Positions 21,151-32,009 of a stretch of 64,000 nt of DNA are shown piece by piece. The stretch comes from Prorocentrum cordatum. Lineage: Eukaryota; Sar; Dinophyceae; Prorocentrales; Prorocentraceae. Both the position numbers and the translations under genes were made by a program. The number at the start of each line of letters is the position of its first letter. Position 1 is the first letter of the stretch. The notes beneath the pieces were generated by a model. The model saw nothing but the letters and a program-made list of their open reading frames with translations, did not search any database and had not been told where the DNA came from. The stretch lies in NCBI GenBank assembly GCA_963575745.1, contig CAUYUJ010002061.1, positions 30,030 through 94,029 of the forward strand. Reading direction: 5' to 3'.

Positions 21151-21945
21151 GTGCGGTCCTATCCCTGCCTTGGGCTTGTGGCCCCCTCTGAGGGGGTGGT
21201 GTCCGATGGTAGTGGTGTAGTGCTCAGTTCCCCCGCCCCTCGCCTCCTGCGTCCTTCCCGTTTCGGTCACAGCTTAGCTTTGCATGTTTTTGTTCGTTTT
21301 TCTATCCGTGTGCTGTCCTCCGATCTCGGGTGCGGCGTCCGTCGCCCAGGGGGAGACAGGGACGGTTTGCTCTCGGAGCTTCCTGTGCCCTGCGCCCCCC
21401 TCGCGCGGCTTCAGAACCTTATTTGATCTTGCCGTTCGCTGTCGTCCTCCTGCTTCCTCCTCCTCCTCCTGCGCCTTGCGTCGCATCGGCAACTGTGGCA
21501 CTAGGTGACCGCTCATCTGGCGAAGCGGCATGGTCCTTCCAACCAGGCTAATTCTGGGCATACTTCAGCCTGCGGCCCCAGTTTGCACTAGACTCGCGTG
21601 GGACTCCTGTGCGCGCGCCAGTTCTGGCACTGCCCAGAGCGTCTGGTCTTCGCATGCGCGAGGTGCTCCGACGAGCATTCGGTGGTTTGCCACTCTCCTT
21701 TGGCGTCTCTCCTTCTTCTCCTCTTTCTCCCCCGTCCCGTGCTTAGTGCGACACGCCGGCGTCCACCCAGCAACGGTGCTGTCAGGTGTTGATTGTTTCG
21801 GCTGGTTGCCCATTCGCTTTCTTCTTTTCTCCTCTTTCCCCTTCGCTGCCTCTCCTGCCTCCTAGCTGCGGCCCGATGTTGGCACTTTCTTCATCTGAGT
21901 TTCGGGTTGACCCTGTAGTGTAATCCACAGGTGTCGCCGCAGCAC
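21151..21945. other. Spacer, no recognised gene
   Basis: Short frames on both strands without a family match. On the minus strand it continues away from the LINE fragment and could hold its decayed 3' end. Confidence 0.35.
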
Positions 21946-21949
21946 TTCT

Positions 21950-23055
21950 TTAATCTGATAGCCGCCGCCTCGCGCCTTCTCGTGGCCTCCTCCGCCGCTC
22001 GGCTTCTGGCATGGGCCAGCTGCCGCGGGAAGCGCGTAGATCGCTCACCGTCCGTGGCCCAGGGAAGCCGCGAGCCACCAGAGAACTCCTAAGGGGCGAA
22101 AAAAGAAGGTTCCGCACCACGTGCGGAGACATGCGAAAGCCCAAGCGGCAGGGACATTGAGGTGCTGAGCTCGGATGGCCTCCCCAGGGAACAAAATCGG
22201 GCGGCAGTTCTCCAGGCGAGGCGCACCATGTTCGGGAGCGGGTGGAGAGGAGCGAGGCGAAATCGTCGGGGAAGAGTGAAGAGGCGATGGAGCGGTGCAG
22301 GTGAGATTGAAGACGGACCCTGGGGGGGTCACTCATCGCCTGCCGCGCGCTCTGCACGGCCAGGGCAACGCCGGTGGCTATGCGCCTCATTGGCAGGGAA
22401 TCCCGCGAGAGCGGTCGTGTACGTGCGCACAACGGGGGGCGAACGCCAGAACTCAGGGGAGATCCATCCGCCCTCCCGGAACACGCGCGCCACCGGGAGC
22501 TCACGTTCGGCGTAAAAGACAAGCTGGGCAAGGAGTGCTCGCCACCCGGGGAAGGTTTTCAGAGCGGAGCGGAGGAGGGTGGCGAGGAAGAGTGCATGCA
22601 TGCGGGGCCCGCCCCGGAGCTGGAGGGCAGCCCAGTCTTGCTGCCGCCATGGTGAGCCAGGGAGGCGAAGAAGCCTGGTGAGGACATTGAGCTCGGCGCG
22701 GGTCCCGTCCCACGATGGGGGGAAGAATTGCGACCAGTAAGAGAGGGAGGGGGGAGCACGAGTGCAATACGGGAAAGCCGAGAAATTAGCGCCGCCCCCC
22801 ATCGCCGCGTGCTCTGCTGCTCGAGCCCGCCACTTGACAAGAGGCGCTCGGAGATTGCTAGCTATCGTTACCTCTGGCCCCACCTCAGCACCAAGATAGG
22901 TCCCCGAGCCTCTCACTCCGAAGCCCCCCCAATCTGGAGCCGCCCTGCGCAAACCCTGACGCACTTTCGAGACGACTTCGGCACTGCAAGTGGACCAGAG
23001 GGGGATGGCGAGGCATTTCTTGGGCTTTAAATGGTGGCTCGGCTGGTGGCGTAAG
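21950..23055 (-). pseudogene. LINE reverse-transcriptase C-terminal fragment (minus strand)
   Basis: Reading down from about 23055 the frame gives HLKPKKCLAIPLW, then GVRGSGTYLGAEVGPEV, then LRAPLVKWRAR, YCTRAPPSLSYWSQFF and LQLRGGPRMHALF, and ends WISPEFWRSPP before a stop at 22329. After a one-base frame change it continues as SHLHRSIASSLFPDDFASLL to about 21950. This order is, from memory, the region after the YADD box in dinoflagellate LINE polymerases: a KKC..PLW segment, a YLG segment, a 'LSY' helix and a 'GGP' motif. These elements copy their RNA by target-primed reverse transcription. Here the endonuclease and catalytic core are missing: upstream the fragment runs into a CTC array at 23143. 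A broken copy. Confidence 0.75.
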
Positions 23056-23142
23056 TGGCAATCGGCTCACGGCCTCTTCCGAAAAAGGGCCCCAGCGCAA
23101 CCCAGTCGGATCCGACAGTCACAGGAACACCTCATGTAACGC

Positions 23143-23212
23143 TTGGTCCTCCTCCACCTCCTCCTTCTCCTGCCCCTCCGCCTTCTCCTCCTCCTCCTCT
23201 TCCTGCCTTTCC

Positions 23213-23243
<31 letters not shown>

Positions 23244-23740
23244 TTTCATCCTCTTCCTCCTCCTTGTTCCTCCTCCTCCTCCTCCTTGTTCCTCCTCCTC
23301 CTCCTCGTCCTCCTCCTCCTCCTCCTCCCTCCTCCTCCTCCTCCTCCTCCTCCTCCTCCTCCTCCTCCTGCTCCTGCTCCTGCTCCTGCTCCTCCTCCTC
23401 CTCCCCCCTCCTCCTCCTCCGCCTCCTCCTCCTCCTCCTGCTGCTGCTGCTCCTCCTCTGCCTCCTACTCCTCCCCTCCTCCTCCTCCTCTTCCTCCTCC
23501 TCCTCCTCCTCCTCCTCCTCCCCTCCCCCTCCTCCTCCTCTCCTCCTCCTCCTCCTCCTCCTCCTCCTCCTCCTCCCCCCCTCCTCCTTCTCTCCTCCTC
23601 CTCCTCCTCCTCCTCATCCTCCTCCTCCTCCTCCTCCTCCTCCTCCTCCTCTACGTCCTCCTCTACGTCCTCCTCTTCCTTCTCCTCCTCCTCCTCCTCC
23701 TCCTCCTCCTCCTCCTCCTCCTGCTCCCCCTCCTCCCCTC
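23143..23740 (+). repeat. CTC triplet array bordering the LINE fragment
   Basis: About 600 bp of 'ctcctc' with 'ctgctgctg' and 'ctcctgctcctg' variants. It starts where LINE homology ends. Confidence 0.96.
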
Positions 23741-24060
23741 TGCCTGCTCGACGCCTGCGCGGGCTTCGACGTGAACATGGCCCTCCACCTTCACGCGGCC
23801 CCTCGGCGGCGCGCACGAAATGGGGGTCGGGGGGTTTTCTCACTCGAGTCGTCGCTGAAGCTCGGGCCTGCGTCGCCGCTTATCTTATGGTGGTCCTGGC
23901 GTGAGTTTGGGGGGTCCTGTTTTCGTGCGGCGCTTGCAGCGGGAGCTCGCGCCAGGTTCCACGCCAGGCCCCGTCATGTCTCTGGCGGCCCCGTCCGGCC
24001 TCTAACCCGAGCCCCACCGAGCTTCGGCCATGCGCCTCCTTGGTTCCTGGGAGGGCAGAG
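23741..24060. other. GC-rich spacer
   Basis: No recognised gene; lies between CTC and GAT arrays. Confidence 0.35.
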
Positions 24061-24092
24061 GAGGAGGAGAAGAAGGAGGAGGAGCAGGCGAC

Positions 24093-24096
<4 letters not shown>

Positions 24097-24184
<88 letters not shown>

Positions 24185-24185
24185 C

Positions 24186-24240
<55 letters not shown>

Positions 24241-24257
24241 GATGACGACGATGAGGA
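24097..24257 (+). repeat. GAT triplet microsatellite beside the gap
   Basis: Almost pure 'gatgat' up to the run of N. The true length is unknown because the gap starts inside or at its edge. Confidence 0.95.
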
Positions 24258-24357
24258 NNNNNNNNNNNNNNNNNNNNNNNNNNNNNNNNNNNNNNNNNNN
24301 NNNNNNNNNNNNNNNNNNNNNNNNNNNNNNNNNNNNNNNNNNNNNNNNNNNNNNNNN
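24258..24357. other. Assembly gap of 100 N
   Basis: Exactly 100 undetermined bases, a common placeholder length, so the real distance is unknown. Confidence 0.99.
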
Positions 24358-24909
24358 TGGTCAGCCATGGGCTGGCTGATTCACGAGGCCACGATACAGC
24401 GCGATATCACATATGCGGCGAGAGCCGGGCCCTTGTAGAGGCTCCCAGGGGCAATGGAGAAGGACTACGAGAAGCACCTGTCCGACGGGAGCTGTGGGGA
24501 GGACGCCATTAATTTAGTGCCCGAAGCCCACACCAAGCAGGACTAAGCGGTAATGAGTAAGGGAACCGATGATGAACAAGGGGGAACACGTTCTACAACG
24601 ACGCTCCCAGCCTGCTGCGGCAACTGGTTATGCGCCTGGAGGAGGGAGCGCAAGAGAGCGAGTCCACAGCCGGCCACACGTATTATTGGACCAGATGTAC
24701 ACAGTCTGAAAATCGATTGCGCGGGGTTGATCGACACAGGTCGACGGAGGAGACAACGCGAAACAGCGGCCGCCAGCCGCGCCATGTGCGGAGAAATAGT
24801 GGGCGGAGGAGAGCCAGGAGACCGAGCAGACACAGCAGGGCAGCGCGTCCCCCTCGGAAGGGGCACGCGAGAGGGCCAACAGCTGCTCCCCCGCAGTGAC
24901 CCGCAGTGA
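24358..24909 (+). pseudogene. Coding-like retroelement remnant, gag candidate
   Basis: One frame reads SAMGWLIHEATIQRDI..., a TAG, then GAMEKDYEKHLSDGSCGEDA and VPEAHTKQD, TAA at 24544, and open again to 24909. A neighbouring frame from about 24600 gives LLRQLVMRLEEGAQESE. The codon-like composition is unlike the flanking GC-rich repeats. No zinc knuckle is visible. It is followed by the same dispersed repeat as the gag-like pseudogene at 12 kb, which is the main reason to link the two. The 5' side is lost in the gap. Function not established. Confidence 0.35.
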
Positions 24910-25115
24910 CACGCACTCGCAAGGTAGCGGGCCTCTCTTACTGGGCCTTGTCGGAGCTCGCCCCCTTGGAGCGTCGGGGCATGCCCCCCTGCCAGCCCCA
25001 TGAGAGGTCGGGGTCTCGGGCGTACTAAGCTTGCAGGGGATTTTGCAAGGCGTGCCCCACAGCTCCTTTGTAGGCATTTCGACGTGGACCCCCTTATGCG
25101 GATGTCCTGTCCTGT
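24830..25115 (+). repeat. Dispersed repeat, copy 2 (partner at 12.74 kb)
   Basis: Shares in order 'caacagctgctcccc', 'gcgggcctctcttac', 'cccctgccagcccc' and 'cttatgcggatgtcc' with 12740-13065, and like it ends at a CTC array. Confidence 0.7.
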
Positions 25116-25119
25116 CCTG

Positions 25120-25308
25120 TCCTCCTCTCCCTCCTCCTCCTCCTCCTTCTCCTCCTCCTCCTCCTCCTCCCCCTCCTCCTCCTCCTCCTCCTCCTCCTCC
25201 TCCTGCTCCTGCTCCTGCTCCTGCTCCGGCTCCGGCTCAGGCTCCTGGTGTTCATCCTCCTCCTCCTCCTCCTCCTTCTCCTCTTCATCTTCCTCCTCGT
25301 GTGTGTTG
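25120..25308 (+). repeat. CTC triplet array
   Basis: 'ctcctc' with 'ctcctgctcctg' and 'ctccggctccgg' variants. Confidence 0.95.
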
Positions 25309-26170
25309 GGGCAGGGGCATCTTTGAACCTGCGTAGTCTGGAAATGTGGGGAGGCCGTCTGGTCGGGCCCCGAGGCCACCCTGGAATTCTCCTCGGGGCT
25401 GCCTAGGCCAGTCTGTCGGGGGGCGTCGTTTTCCGAAACGCCTCGGGCCGACGCCGAGGAGAAGGGAGGAGGAAAAACAAGGAGGGCGAGGAGGAGGAGG
25501 AAAAGGAGGATAAAGAGGAGGAAAGCCCGCGGCAAGATGAAGTCTGCCAGATTGTATGGGACCGCCCCTGCCTGGAGCTCCCCAGTTGGTTTTCAGAGGC
25601 TCACGATGCGCCCCGACGCTCGTAAGTGCTAAAGGGGGGGTGCCTTCAGCATTGAGAGTGTTGAAGATTTGAGTTTTCCGCCGCCAAGAAGTTCCAGGCG
25701 CGGGGTTGCAGGGCGATTAGAAAGCGTGCCTGAACGCCCGCGAAGTAGCATCGTGGCCGAGTGCTCTGTGGATAAATTCAACGTTCAGAGAGAATGCAAG
25801 GGCCAAGGGCCAGTGCACTCGTTCACCGCGTTCGGCGAAGCATGCGGTGTGCAGCTCTGCGAATCGCACCCGCAACTAACGGCGCGCTAATCGGCTGTGC
25901 GGGCATGGATACATTCGGGGGATACGGCGTGGGGAGGTCATTCTTGCGCTGGGCGCGCGCGATGCCATTGATGTCGTTTCACCGCATCCATCACGGAAAG
26001 CTGAAGGCATGCATTCGCTAGCGTTGTGACATTTGTTTGGGCGGGGCCCCTTCGGAAGAGGCTTGACTTTGTTCGGGTGGTGATAGATCGCGTGGATGGT
26101 GACTTGCAGGTGATCATGGGCCAATGAACAATTCCTGGGGACACGGTTGTTTGGTTCTGGCAGTTGGTTT
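25309..26170. other. Spacer, no recognised gene
   Basis: Short GGA-rich piece at 25456-25515; otherwise mixed sequence with short frames and no domain match. Confidence 0.35.
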
Positions 26171-26178
26171 CTTAGTCC

Positions 26179-26364
26179 GCAGTACTACACCACCCACCAA
26201 ACCACCCCAACCCAACCCGAAGGCCTCAATTTGCCCTCCGTTTCCAGTGGGGGGGGTCCGGGAACATCGAAAAAACACGCATGGAGCCCGTACCCCCCCC
26301 CCCCCAACCCGAAATTCGGGTCTTCGGGTTGGGTTGGGGTGGTTTGGTAGGTAGTCAGTATTGC
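26179..26364. mobile_element. Foldback element with inverted ends of about 43 bp
   Basis: Left arm ends with 'accaaaccaccccaaccca' and 'acccgaag' (26196-26222); its exact reverse complement is at 26322-26348. Outside this core the arms stay similar ('gcagtactac' against 'gcaatactgac'). The interior has G and C runs. 186 bp in all, no coding capacity, no clear target-site duplication. Confidence 0.8.
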
Positions 26365-26369
26365 GCGAT

Positions 26370-26540
26370 CGAGAGATTTCGCGGCTCGGACGCTGGAGGT
26401 ACGCGCGCAGATGAAGTGGTTGAGGCATGGCTTATCAGAGAGCGCGGGCACAAGGCAGCACCTCAACGCAATGGCCAGAGATGTTTGTTCAACCATCCTG
26501 TGGTATTCGGTCCCCGTTTTGAAGAGACGGCGCCCCGCCA
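26370..26540. other. Short spacer
   Basis: No recognised gene; leads into the ATC-type repeat. Confidence 0.35.
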
Positions 26541-26695
26541 TTATCCATCTCACAATCGATCTCATTATCGAAATGAGGATCGAACTCACTATCGATCTCA
26601 CAACCTATATCACCATCAATATCACAACATATCTCGCGAATCAGCGATCTCCCAATCGATCTCACCACCGATCTCACTCCCAACTTCCGAGATGA
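26541..26695 (+). repeat. Degenerate 'atctcacaatcg' minisatellite
   Basis: Units of about 10-14 bp: 'atctcacaatcg', 'atctcattatcg', 'atctcacaacc', 'atctcccaatcg' and 'atctcaccaccg'. Ends exactly where the CATA microsatellite begins. A similar 'atcgatctc' cluster is at 61730-61760. Confidence 0.8.
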
Positions 26696-26699
26696 CTAT

Positions 26700-26978
26700 A
26701 TACATACATACATACATACATACATACATACATACATACATACATACATACATACACACATACAGACAGACATACATACATACATACATACACACACATA
26801 CATACATACATACATACATACATACATACATACATACACATACATACATACATACATACATACATACATCCGTCCATGCATGCATGCATGCATGCATACA
26901 TACATGCATGCATGATGCATGCATACATACATACATACACACATACACTGTACACACGTGTACACTTACACACAGATG

Positions 26979-27010
<32 letters not shown>

Positions 27011-27370
27011 CACACATACATACATACATACATACATACATACATACATACATACATACATAACACACATACATACATACATACATACATACATACATAC
27101 ATACATACACATACATACATACATACATACATACATACATACATACATACATACATCCGTCCATGCATGCATGCATGCATGCATACATACATGCATGCAT
27201 GCATGCATGCATATATACATACATACACACGTACACTTGTACATACACGCATGCATACACTACATACACACACATGATACACACGTACACTTACACGTGT
27301 ACACTTACACACATACATACATACATATACATACATACATACATACATACATACATACAGTATACATATA
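26700..27370 (+). repeat. CATA tetranucleotide microsatellite
   Basis: About 670 bp of 'catacata' with 'catgcatgcatg' islands at 26876-26930 and 27163-27210, both preceded by 'catccgtccatgc'. This shows a higher-order duplication of about 287 bp within the array. The Ile/His/Thr and Val/Cys/Met frames are artefacts. Confidence 0.97.
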
Positions 27371-27389
27371 ACGGCGCATCGGGCCCGGG

Positions 27390-28915
27390 GGCGACTGCCA
27401 GAACCTCGACCGCAAATGTGGGCCTGGGGGCCCGGGCCCGCCTCTGGGAGGCCTAGAATCGCTCCGGGAAGCCCTCAGACAGCAATCCTGGCGGCCCCAG
27501 ACGGTGTCGAGACACCCCCAAGACGCCGTCCAGGGGTCTCTGGCGACGCACGATGCGTTTCAAGCTGCCCCGGAGGCCCCCAAGACGCCCCAAGAGGCCT
27601 TTGAGATACCGCCCAAGAGCGCCCCGAGGGGGCAAAATCTTTGATTTTCATCATAGGTTTTTTCAATGCTTTTTGCAATCTCGCTGTTTCGTGTTTCCAG
27701 CGCTAAAGCACAGCCCAAGAGGCTGCCCAAACTGCTTCAAGACGGCCTAAGAGGCCCTGAAGCGGGCCCCAAGACGGCCCAAGAGAGCCCCGAGACGGCC
27801 CCAGAGCCGCCCAAGACGGCGCGAGAGGGTCCCAAGAAGGGCCTAAGAGGGGCCCAAGAGAGGGATCGCGAACTGAAAAATCAAGTTATCCGCCCCAGGA
27901 TGCCCCCAAGAGGCCCAAAGAGACCCCAGGAAGCCCCCAAGAGGCCCCCAAGAGGCCCCAAGAGGCCCCCAAGAAGCCCAAGAGGCCCCAAGCAAGGGCC
28001 TCGGGGGCCCCTGAACCGAGGCGGGGGGGCCCCCGACACACCATGGAGGTGTCGGGGCGCCAGGGACGCTTCCGGACCACCCAAGACAGCCCCAACGCAG
28101 ATGAAAAGGGCCGCGAGAGGCTTCCAGGAGGCCTACTAAGCGAGAGGCCTCCAGGAGGCCTGAGTTATCGTTCTAACACGCCCAAGATGGCCTCCGGATG
28201 GCCCGCACTCCTAAAAGCGCCCCAAGAAGCCAAAATCACGAGTTGTCCTTTGGTTTTTGGTGCATTGTAGCGTTTCAGCCTTTTGGCATCCCGTTGCTCC
28301 AAGACGGCCCAAGAGGCCGCTTCACGATAGCCGAAGAGGCCTCCAAGAGGGCCCCAAGACGGCCTACGAGGCCCCAAGACGGTGCCTGAAGCGCCCAAGA
28401 CGGCCCGAGAGGGCCCCAAGACGGTCCCAAGAGAGGCCCAAGAATGGGAACGGGAACCCAACAGCAGAGTCTTCCGCCCTAGGAGGCCCAGAGAAGACCC
28501 CAAAAGTCCCAAAGTGGTCCGACGAGGCCCCCATAAGCCTCCCAAGTGGCCCCAAAAGGCCCCAAGGAGACGTACAAGGGGTCCCAAGATTGCCCAACAG
28601 TGCCCTCATGCATCAAAACTGTCTGCAGGAGGCCCCCGGAAGGCTTCCGGGTTGCCTCAGTGTGGCCCAAGGCGCCCTCAAGTCGGGCCTCCACGCAGCC
28701 AAGACGGCCAATGACGGCTTCAGATTGCAGAACATCAGTTTCCGACTGCCCAGAGAACCCCGACGATATTCTCACGCGACCCCAAGAATACGCCCCCCGA
28801 AGAAGCACCCAAGAGGTGCTTCTAACAGCAAATTGAGGAAGCACGGAGAATCCCCCAGAAGCCCTTCAGATGCCCCCACGGAGACCCAAGAGGTCCCCAA
28901 CAGGCCCTCATGAGG
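27390..28915 (+). repeat. CCCAAGACGGCC-family element, long double copy
   Basis: About 1.5 kb of 'cccaagacggcc', 'cccaagaggcc' and 'cccccaagaggc' units with at least two AT-rich cores, at 27628-27710 ('tttgattttcatc') and 28228-28305 ('cctttggtttttggtg', 'ttggcatcccgttgctccaag'). The second core closely matches the core at 8265-8345. Two elements in tandem, or one internal duplication. Confidence 0.75.
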
Positions 28916-29086
28916 CACGACTATGTCACGCGCCCGTGCTTGATAGCGCTGTCCCAGATCTTCCAGCGCCCCCCTGGCCTGGGCTAGAACTTGAGCGCAC
29001 GCGAAGCGCGCGATGGTTCTACTTACATATATGTGTGCGTGTGTGTGTGTGATCCAGGGCTGTGGCCCCCTGTTCGCCCGAGCTCC
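28916..29086. other. Spacer ending in a TG microsatellite
   Basis: 'atatatgtgtgcgtgtgtgtg' at 29029-29050; no gene recognised. Confidence 0.4.
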
Positions 29087-29395
29087 CTCTCATCCTTCCT
29101 CCTCTTCTCCCTCTTTTTGTTGACGTTGGCCAGGCCAGAGTCTAGTGGCATTTTTCTCCCCCTCTCCTCCCTCGCCTTCTCCATCTCCCTCTCCTCCCTT
29201 TCCTCCTCCCTCTCCTCCCTTTCTCCCCCTTCTCCCCCTCTTCGCCCTCACCACTTCCCTCTCCTCCCTTTCCTCCTCCCTCTCTCGTCCCTCCTCCTCC
29301 TCCCTCTCCTCCTCCCCCTCCTCCTCCCTCTCCTCCTCCCTCTCCTCCTCCCTCTCTTCCTCCCTCGCCTCTCCTCCCTCTTCCTTCCCAGGAGG
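29087..29395 (+). repeat. CTC/CCCTCT polypyrimidine array
   Basis: 'ctcctccctctc' units of about 12 bp predominate, unlike the purer CTC arrays elsewhere. Confidence 0.92.
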
Positions 29396-30070
29396 AGGCG
29401 GAAGCGGCAGGGCTCGACCCGAGCAGTGATCTTTGTGCGCTGGTGGTTCTCGTCTGTCCGTCGTTTTGTCCCCGCTCCGCCCCTGCCAGGCCAGTGCGGA
29501 GCGACAGCGGTTCACGACATCGCCAGACCATGGTTTGGGTCGAGCCCTGGGAGGAGGGCGCAGGAGGGAGGAGGGAAGGTGGACGAGGCCACACCGGAGT
29601 AGACCCAGCGTGCGTCAAGCATGTTGCAGCACGCCCTCCTGTCGCAAGCAGCCCTTCTCGCCGCGGGGAGCACCCCTTTGCATGCCCAGCAGACCTTCCA
29701 TCCGGGCGGGATCACTGCTTGAACAGGAGCCGCCCTCCATCCTTGCCAACACTTCGCGCCATGCGGGTCAGGAAAGTGCCAGGCGACAGCTTCCTTCTGA
29801 AGCGCATCGCTGTTGGACGCGTGCAGGTGTCGAGTCGCAGGGCCTCTTCGGGGAGGCACGGCTCAGGCTCCCCATTTTGAAGCGGAGTCGCCCTCCGCCC
29901 GTTCACGTGCAGGCTCAAGTTGATAGCATGGTGCCGCTATTCCTTGGGCAGGACGAGGTATGAAACCACATCCTCATGCTGACAGGGAGCCGTCATCGAT
30001 CCGTGCAGCTGGTGCGAGCAATGAGGCCGCACGATTGCGATGCGAAGCAGGCGGTCGCATTGTTCAGAAG
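29396..30070. other. Unassigned segment
   Basis: Frames to 176 aa on the plus strand without a recognisable domain; low repeat content. Confidence 0.3.
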
Positions 30071-30073
30071 CTT

Positions 30074-30212
30074 GGCATAGCTCGGACGTGTGCGTTTTTT
30101 CCTCGGCGAGGACCATCGAGGAGCATCCTTGATCATTTGGCGAAAAAGCCACGCACGAAACCTAAAAAAGCACAGGGAATGGACGTCCGACCGAGCGATG
30201 GCCAGAGGTCGC
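30074..30212. mobile_element. MITE-like element, family 2, copy 1
   Basis: Left 'atagctcggacgtgtgcg', right 'gacgtccgaccgagcgat'. The interior 'cctcggcgaggaccatcgag' and 'cacagggaatgg' match 37286-37412 at roughly nine bases in ten. The ends of this copy are slightly degraded compared with the second copy. Confidence 0.7.
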
Positions 30213-30394
30213 ATCTGAAGTCCATCACCCTCCAATGTGGTTGATTGTCAAGAAGCGCTTGCGACGAGCGTGTGCGGCGCTGCGGCGAGAGCCGCCCTTT
30301 GAGAACCACCCGGGCCCGCCACCGTGTAACGGGCAAAGGTTCTAGGACGAATGCGCGCGGCGGGCGTGAACTCGGGGGCCCCCCAGCGGGGTGG

Positions 30395-30545
30395 TGACCA
30401 CACCGTGTGGTGAGTCGGTGGGGATTCGGGGTCACCACACGGTTTTGGGACTCGAGTCCCTCTCCGAGGATGTCTCGTGCGGTGAGATCTCTTGGGGTTC
30501 CGAGGTCACCGCACGGTCCGTCACCACACGGTTTTGGGATCCCAA
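30395..30545. repeat. Short repeats of 'gtcaccacacggttttggga'
   Basis: The 20-bp word occurs at about 30440 and again at 30519, with the related 'gaccacaccgtgtggtg' and 'gtcaccgcacggt' between. Each sits beside small palindromes such as 'gggactcgagtccc'. No gene recognised. Confidence 0.7.
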
Positions 30546-30734
30546 AGTAACGCAGGAATCACGGTTTGATGTTTGTCCGTTTTCCACCCGTGCATTTGTT
30601 CGGGAAACCATCTCTCTGAATCATACGTCGTAAGGGGCATTTGCCGACACGCCCAGACCGCTTTGCCGATACCTTGGTGGTGCGATGGGGAGGAGCTATT
30701 TGGAAGCAAGATTGGGGTGGTTGAGGATGTGACG

Positions 30735-31656
30735 GAGGCATGGTGATGACGACAGTGGTGATAGTGATGTTGATGGTGATGATGACGACGATGACGATTA
30801 TGATGACGGACATGTTGGTGAAGGGTGAAGGTGGTGATGTCTGTTATGATGTTGGCGGCGGTGGACGAGGGTAGATGATCGTGATGGTGATGGTAATGAC
30901 GGTGATGATGAGTAGGGCGGCGGAAGAGGAGGAGGACGAGGGAGGATGGACAAGGGGGAGTATGAGAAGGAGAAGGGGGAAATCATACGATGGCAGTGCC
31001 GATGTAGTTGATGATGGTGATGATGACAGTGATACTGTTGTTGTTGTGATGATGTTGATAATGCTGATGGTGATGATGATGCTGATGATGATGATGGGAA
31101 TGTTGACCCTGATGATGCTGGTGGTATGATAATGGGGATGCTGATGATAACAATGATTGTGATGATGCTGATGATGACGGTGATGACCATTACGATGCTG
31201 CTGATGCTGATGGTGATGTTGCTGCTGATGACGCTGATGGTAGTAAGTATGGTGGTGGTGCGGTTGATGATGATGAACACGAATATGGTAACGATGACTA
31301 TGACCATGCATATGATAATGATGCTAATCATGAGGAGGATGATTATGAGGAGGAGGAGGCGGATGCGGATGCTGCCGCGTTTGGTGATGATGATGTCGAT
31401 GCTGATGATGTTGATGTTGATGGTGATGCTGCTGATAATGCTGCTGATGCTGCTGATGATGCTGATGGTGGTGCTCATGATGATAATGCTGAGGATGCTG
31501 CTGGTGGTGATGATGATGATGCTGTTGTTGATGATGGTGATGCTGTTGATGGTGATGCTGCTGATGATGCTGATGATGATGCTGCTGTTGCTGATGAGGA
31601 TGATAATGATGATGCTGGTGCTGATGCTGATGCTGATACTGATTATGATGATGACT

Positions 31657-31707
<51 letters not shown>

Positions 31708-31761
31708 GTGATGGTGATGGTGATGGTGATGGTGATGGTGATGGTGATGGTGATGGTGATG

Positions 31762-31794
<33 letters not shown>

Positions 31795-31838
31795 ATGATG
31801 ATGTGATGATGCTGATGATGGTATGATGATGATGATGG

Positions 31839-31900
<62 letters not shown>

Positions 31901-31985
31901 CTGATGATGATGCTGATGCTGATGCTGATGCTGATGCTGATGATGAGGATGATGATGCTGATGATGATGGCGATGGCCATGATGC
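30735..31985 (+). repeat. GAT/GCTGAT array
   Basis: About 1.25 kb of degenerate 'gatgat' and 'gatgctgat', with a 'gatggt' run and a 'gagggt' run near 31700-31790. Broken at 30915-30985 by a GGA-rich patch. Ile/Ser/His, Asp and Met frames are artefacts. Confidence 0.96.
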
Positions 31986-32009
31986 TGAACATGGCGATGA
32001 TGACATGAG

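Noticed and set aside
26700-27370. CRISPR-like regular array
   Set aside because: Pure tetranucleotide microsatellite without spacers, in a eukaryotic context.
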